Positions 6,772-8,743 of a stretch of 8,743 bases of DNA are shown here, piece after piece; the stretch's first letter is position 1, and each line of letters begins with the position of its first letter. Location: positions 1 to 8,743 of the forward strand of contig JAHDCA010000037.1 in NCBI GenBank assembly GCA_020630115.1, in the 5' to 3' direction. The DNA comes from Candidatus Dojkabacteria bacterium. Lineage in GTDB: Bacteria > Patescibacteriota > Dojkabacteria > SC72 > JAHDCA01. The position numbers and the translations under genes are program-made. The notes beneath the pieces are model-generated. The model was not told the DNA's origin and made no database searches. It saw only the letters and a program-made list of their open reading frames with translations.

Positions 6772-7148
6772 GATTTGATAGTTTCTATACCGACATCTAT
6801 AGCAAGCTTAAGGAAATCCTTATCAGAAGCTAAAACAGGTATATCGAAGTATAGTGCAGCATTTGCCAAAATCAAATCCTCTAATTTACAGCGATGGGTT
6901 TCCTGCGAAAAGTAAGAAGACATAGCAATTTCGTAAATCATTGGCTCACAGTGGACTATTCTACTTTTAGCTTTAAGCAATCTAACCACTTTAGTAATTT
7001 GATTAAGTTCTAATGAACCTGACTCGAACTGATCAATCAAACCCGGGATATTCGAATCAAGAAGCCTGATCGATTCAGAATAATCATTCAATTTCCCTCG
7101 TAATAAACTACTAACTGAACTCCAATGCAACAACATGTCACCCATCAC
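6768..7148 (-). CDS. PIN-domain protein, VapC-like, possibly degenerate
   Basis: Small PIN-fold protein of 126 residues (122 if started at the ATG at 7136). The C-terminal half is typical: KLEDLILANAALYFDIPVLASDKDF (88-112) supplies the conserved acidic residues Asp91 and Asp109. The N-terminus MLLHWSSVSSLLRGK (5-19) lines up with the usual DxSVLxxLLRG start of PIN nucleases, but the first catalytic Asp position is Trp9. The usual Glu of the second motif appears to be Lys53 (TKVVRLL). It may thus be inactive or an unusual subfamily. It follows an RHH gene, overlapping it if the GTG at 7148 or ATG at 7145 is used, or starting one base after its stop if the ATG at 7136 is used. It overlaps radA by 4 bases. 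Toxin activity (tRNA or mRNA cleavage) is family knowledge, not shown here. Confidence 0.7.
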   Translation of the reverse strand: MMGDMLLHWSSVSSLLRGKLNDYSESIRLLDSNIPGLIDQFESGSLELNQITKVVRLLKAKSRIVHCEPMIYEIAMSSYFSQETHRCKLEDLILANAALYFDIPVLASDKDFLKLAIDVGIETIKS

Positions 7149-7395
7149 TCTTCTTAATCAATTTAGATGCACGCCTTTGCTTTGCTTTAAAATTAAAACT
7201 ATTTATTAGCTCAGCAAGTGTCAGATCTTTCTTATCAACCTGGCTACCATCATCAACCACCCTCATCAAAGGCCTCAAAGCCTCAGTTATCAAATTACCC
7301 TTAGATATACCGTACTTACGAGCTAAAAAATCAACAACTTGAAACTGTGAATGAGTTAAACTCACAGTTCTATATTTTGAATTTGTATGTCTCAC
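7138..7395 (-). CDS. Ribbon-helix-helix antitoxin-like regulator
   Basis: Protein of 85 residues with a ribbon-helix-helix pattern: strand YRTVSLT (8-14), helix about HSQFQVVDFLARKYG (15-29), turn, helix SKGNLITEALRPLMR (31-45). The basic tail (KAKQRRASKLIKK, about 70-82) follows a region that could bind and neutralise the PIN partner. The GTG start at 7395 is chosen because it opens the strand-helix-helix unit and lies 5 bases past a perfect -10 box, making the mRNA practically leaderless. A perfect 20-bp palindrome covers the promoter spacer, as expected for self-repression by an RHH dimer, and an extra inverted repeat lies inside codons 9-18. The order antitoxin then PIN toxin is the normal VapBC arrangement. 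The RHH fold and the pair are well supported; the antitoxin role is inferred. Confidence 0.78.
   Translation of the reverse strand: MRHTNSKYRTVSLTHSQFQVVDFLARKYGISKGNLITEALRPLMRVVDDGSQVDKKDLTLAELINSFNFKAKQRRASKLIKKSDG
7343..7369. repeat. Nested inverted repeats inside the RHH coding start
   Basis: AACTGTGA (7343-7350) and TCACAGTT (7362-7369) are perfect 8-base inverted arms around 11 bases. Within them TGAGTT-A-AACTCA (7352-7364) is a second perfect palindrome with a different centre. They lie 26-52 bases into the mRNA and could act as an additional operator or as alternative RNA hairpins near the start codon. Confidence 0.6.
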
Positions 7396-7400
7396 TATAT

Positions 7401-7429
7401 ATTATAATTAGTAATTACTAATTAGTCAA
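7401..7429 (-). promoter_or_regulatory. Promoter of the RHH-PIN-radA operon
   Basis: TTGACT (7429-7424), a 17-base spacer, and a perfect TATAAT (7406-7401). The predicted start falls within a base or two of the GTG at 7395, so the message would be leaderless. It is the only strong promoter seen upstream of radA in this window. Confidence 0.8.
7405..7424. promoter_or_regulatory. Perfect 20-bp palindromic operator
   Basis: Positions 7405-7424 form an uninterrupted palindrome with half-site TAATTAGTAA, centred between 7414 and 7415. It spans the whole promoter spacer and touches both the -35 and the -10. A protein bound here would block RNA polymerase. The RHH protein encoded just downstream is the obvious candidate. 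Confidence 0.75.
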
Positions 7430-7475
7430 AATAATTAGATAATGACAAGAAACCGAAAAAGAAGAAAAATGAAAA

Positions 7476-8168
7476 TTACGAATAATTTAATAAAGACAGC
7501 TCCTCTGGAGTATAAAGCAAAGAAAACCCGCAAACTTTATGAGCAAAAGCTATCGCATCTGATTCTGTTGCCCCACCCAAAAGCGAGTGAACAAATGCTG
7601 CAACAAATATCTCCCCCGAACCAGTAGAATCAACTATATTATCAACACCAACCGTAGGGACACTAAAGTCAAATGACCTAGGATTGATTACAATTGCACC
7701 CTTTGGACCCTGCGTCATAACTATCTTAGCACCAGATAACTCGACCCATCTACGATACTTTGATAATGGATTAGCTACATCCTCATCTGAAAGGACACAA
7801 TAATCGAAAACTGAGAAGACATCCTCAACCTCACTATCTGAAATCTCTCGTTCAACAACCGCCTCACCTTCAAAATCCCTAAGCAGACCTTGAGGCACCA
7901 GTACCTTTAAGCCTTGAAAACCACCAATTAACCCGAGATAAGCTTTTAATTCATATGGCCTCAAGGTACCAAATATTAACCCATCATACTCACTGAGACT
8001 CGATAAAAGCTCATCCATTACACCTTCATGTTCATCAAAACCAAACTGCGTATTCAAAATCCAACTCAAGGCCGCAATTTGCACGGAAAGTGCAAATCCC
8101 ATTGCCGTAGAAGGCAAACTTAAAATACTAAAAAACGAATTCGATAATTGTTTTTGTGCGGTTCTCAT
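7476..8168 (-). CDS. PfkB-family carbohydrate/nucleoside kinase, N-terminally truncated
   Basis: Ribokinase/PfkB-type kinase of 230 residues; the family is usually about 300. The C-terminal half is recognisable: DYCVLSDEDV (122-131, the position of the family NxxE region), KIVMTQGPKGAIV (148-160), and the ATP/catalytic signature DSTGSGEIFVAAF (180-192), which corresponds to DTTGAGDxF but has Glu186 where the catalytic Asp is expected. The first third of the fold, including the N-terminal strand and the substrate-binding GG motif, is absent. The apparent start MRTAQKQLSNS lies 9 bases after the pullulanase stop, where base style changes abruptly, so the true 5' end has probably been lost at a junction. 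As it stands the product is unlikely to be a working kinase. No terminator is seen in the 80 bases before the RHH gene. Substrate unknown. Confidence 0.7.
   Translation of the reverse strand: MRTAQKQLSNSFFSILSLPSTAMGFALSVQIAALSWILNTQFGFDEHEGVMDELLSSLSEYDGLIFGTLRPYELKAYLGLIGGFQGLKVLVPQGLLRDFEGEAVVEREISDSEVEDVFSVFDYCVLSDEDVANPLSKYRRWVELSGAKIVMTQGPKGAIVINPRSFDFSVPTVGVDNIVDSTGSGEIFVAAFVHSLLGGATESDAIAFAHKVCGFSLLYTPEELSLLNYS
8077..8097. repeat. Short perfect inverted repeat within the kinase fragment
   Basis: ATTTGCAC and GTGCAAAT form an 8-base stem with a GGAAA loop on the + strand. It lies about 70 bases inside the kinase ORF, near the suspected junction. It could be chance or a fold-back site; there is no T-run, so it is not a terminator. 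Confidence 0.5.
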
Positions 8169-8177
8169 GCTATTGGT
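8137..8177. other. Probable sequence junction (insertion, deletion or assembly join)
   Basis: To the left, the + strand is G-poor with roughly 1-2 CpG per 60 bases. To the right it carries about 3-6 CpG per 60 bases with balanced G and C. The kinase loses its N-terminal part here and a Bacteroidota-like pullulanase ends here. No transposase, tRNA or repeat marks the site. The exact base of the join cannot be placed. Confidence 0.5.
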
Positions 8178-8743
8178 TTAGTCTTGTTTTAAAATAAGGG
8201 CAGAGCGGGCAGGAATTTGTGCTTGCCCTGTTCGAAGGGTCGTGATTCCTGTTTCGTTAATTTCATCTCCGCGTACGACTATTGTCCATGCGCCTGCCGG
8301 CAAATCAAACGCTTGTGCTTTTGTTCCACCATTAAATAGAACCATAATCGTTTTCCAAGAATCGCCATTCGCATGTTCGGTCAGTTGGTAACCGACTAAT
8401 TGAGGCGCAGGCATCGGCAAAAATTTCAAGTGCTGATTAATCATCGCCGTGGTCGGCAAACGGAAAGCGGGATGATTTTTTCGGAGCTGTACCAGCGAAC
8501 GATAAAAATCAAAATTCGCTTTATATTTTGTTTTTCGAGTCCAGTCAATTCGATTAATTTCGTCAGAAGATTTATAAGAATTTTCTTCTCCATTTTTCGT
8601 CCTCAGCAACTCTACACCTGCGTGTAAAAACGGTACGCCTTGAGATGTCATCACCACCGTATTACACAATTGATGCATCTTAATACGTTCTTCCTCACTA
8701 TCGTCAGGATTTGAATTCAGCAAGCGATCAAATAAGGTGTGAT
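8178..8743 (-). CDS. Type I pullulanase-like glycoside hydrolase (GH13), C-terminal part
   Basis: The frame is open through the right edge: before the in-frame TTG at 8723 it reads HTLFDRL, continuing the conserved GH13 region (…NHTLWDRL…), so the TTG is not the real start and the N-terminal two thirds lie outside the window. Recognisable are QLCNTVVMTSQGVPFLHAG (44-62 from that TTG), the RTKNGEENSYKSSDEINRIDW segment typical of type I pullulanases, YRSLVQLRKNHPAFR, and a C-terminal beta-domain ending in ARSALILKQD. The enzyme family debranches alpha-1,6 links in pullulan, starch or glycogen. In many relatives the HAG is followed by EE; here it is VE. The style and C-terminus look like Bacteroidota enzymes and codon use differs from all genes to the left. 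The family call is firm; the origin is inferred. Confidence 0.85.
   Translation of the reverse strand, partial: HTLFDRLLNSNPDDSEEERIKMHQLCNTVVMTSQGVPFLHAGVELLRTKNGEENSYKSSDEINRIDWTRKTKYKANFDFYRSLVQLRKNHPAFRLPTTAMINQHLKFLPMPAPQLVGYQLTEHANGDSWKTIMVLFNGGTKAQAFDLPAGAWTIVVRGDEINETGITTLRTGQAQIPARSALILKQD

Noticed and set aside
6768..7148. Alternative genetic code with TGA as Gly or Trp
   Set aside because: TGA ends the PIN and RHH genes at exactly the positions expected from overlap with the next gene, and Trp is encoded by TGG.
8721..8723. TTG as the start of the pullulanase gene
   Set aside because: The upstream codons to the window edge still encode conserved glycosidase sequence (HTLFDRL), so the gene continues beyond the window.
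1..8743. CRISPR array, insertion sequence, tRNA or rRNA gene
   Set aside because: No regularly spaced repeats, transposase, terminal inverted repeats, cloverleaf or rRNA signature was seen on either strand.

Overview
The window reads as a piece of a low-GC bacterial chromosome in which every convincing gene lies on the minus strand, so transcription runs from high to low coordinates. I infer a small-genome bacterium, possibly of the Patescibacteria/CPR type. The grounds are compact housekeeping genes, overlapping starts and stops, almost no Shine-Dalgarno sequences, and a membrane-anchored LysM/M23 cell-wall hydrolase. TGA is used as an ordinary stop (PIN and RHH genes), so the recoded-TGA lineages are excluded. 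The phylum is an inference from gene style, not from a marker alignment.

Layout in the direction of transcription, from the right edge. (1) 8743-8178 is the C-terminal end of a type I pullulanase-like glycosidase. It has a different base style (many more CpG, balanced G and C) and resembles Bacteroidota enzymes. (2) 8168-7476 is a PfkB-type sugar or nucleoside kinase that lacks its N-terminal part. The boundary near 8140-8177 looks like a recent insertion or an assembly join. (3) 7429-5434 is a three-gene operon: a ribbon-helix-helix antitoxin-like protein, a PIN-domain protein and the DNA-repair ATPase RadA, tightly overlapped. It is driven by a near-consensus promoter whose whole spacer is a perfect 20-bp palindrome, most simply an autoregulatory operator. 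(4) 5335-4831 is a HIT-family protein with its own intrinsic terminator.

(5) 4830-4340 is a gene-free stretch holding the most interesting signal. A consensus promoter (TTGACA-17-TATATT) is followed about 150-185 bases later by a strong intrinsic terminator, with several hairpins between and no ORF. This is an independently transcribed structured RNA of about 185 nt that I cannot assign to a family. Directly after it a second consensus promoter (TTGACA-17-TATACT) drives rho. (6) 4339-3089 is the transcription termination factor Rho. (7) 3007-1 is a likely operon of a LysM/M23 envelope peptidase, a HAD-superfamily phosphatase and an MFS transporter that runs off the left edge. Its genes are 2 bases apart or overlap by 8.

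Together the window holds core information-processing functions (Rho, RadA), envelope remodelling, a toxin-antitoxin-like pair wired into a repair gene, a likely new small RNA, and a suspicious foreign or chimeric right end.
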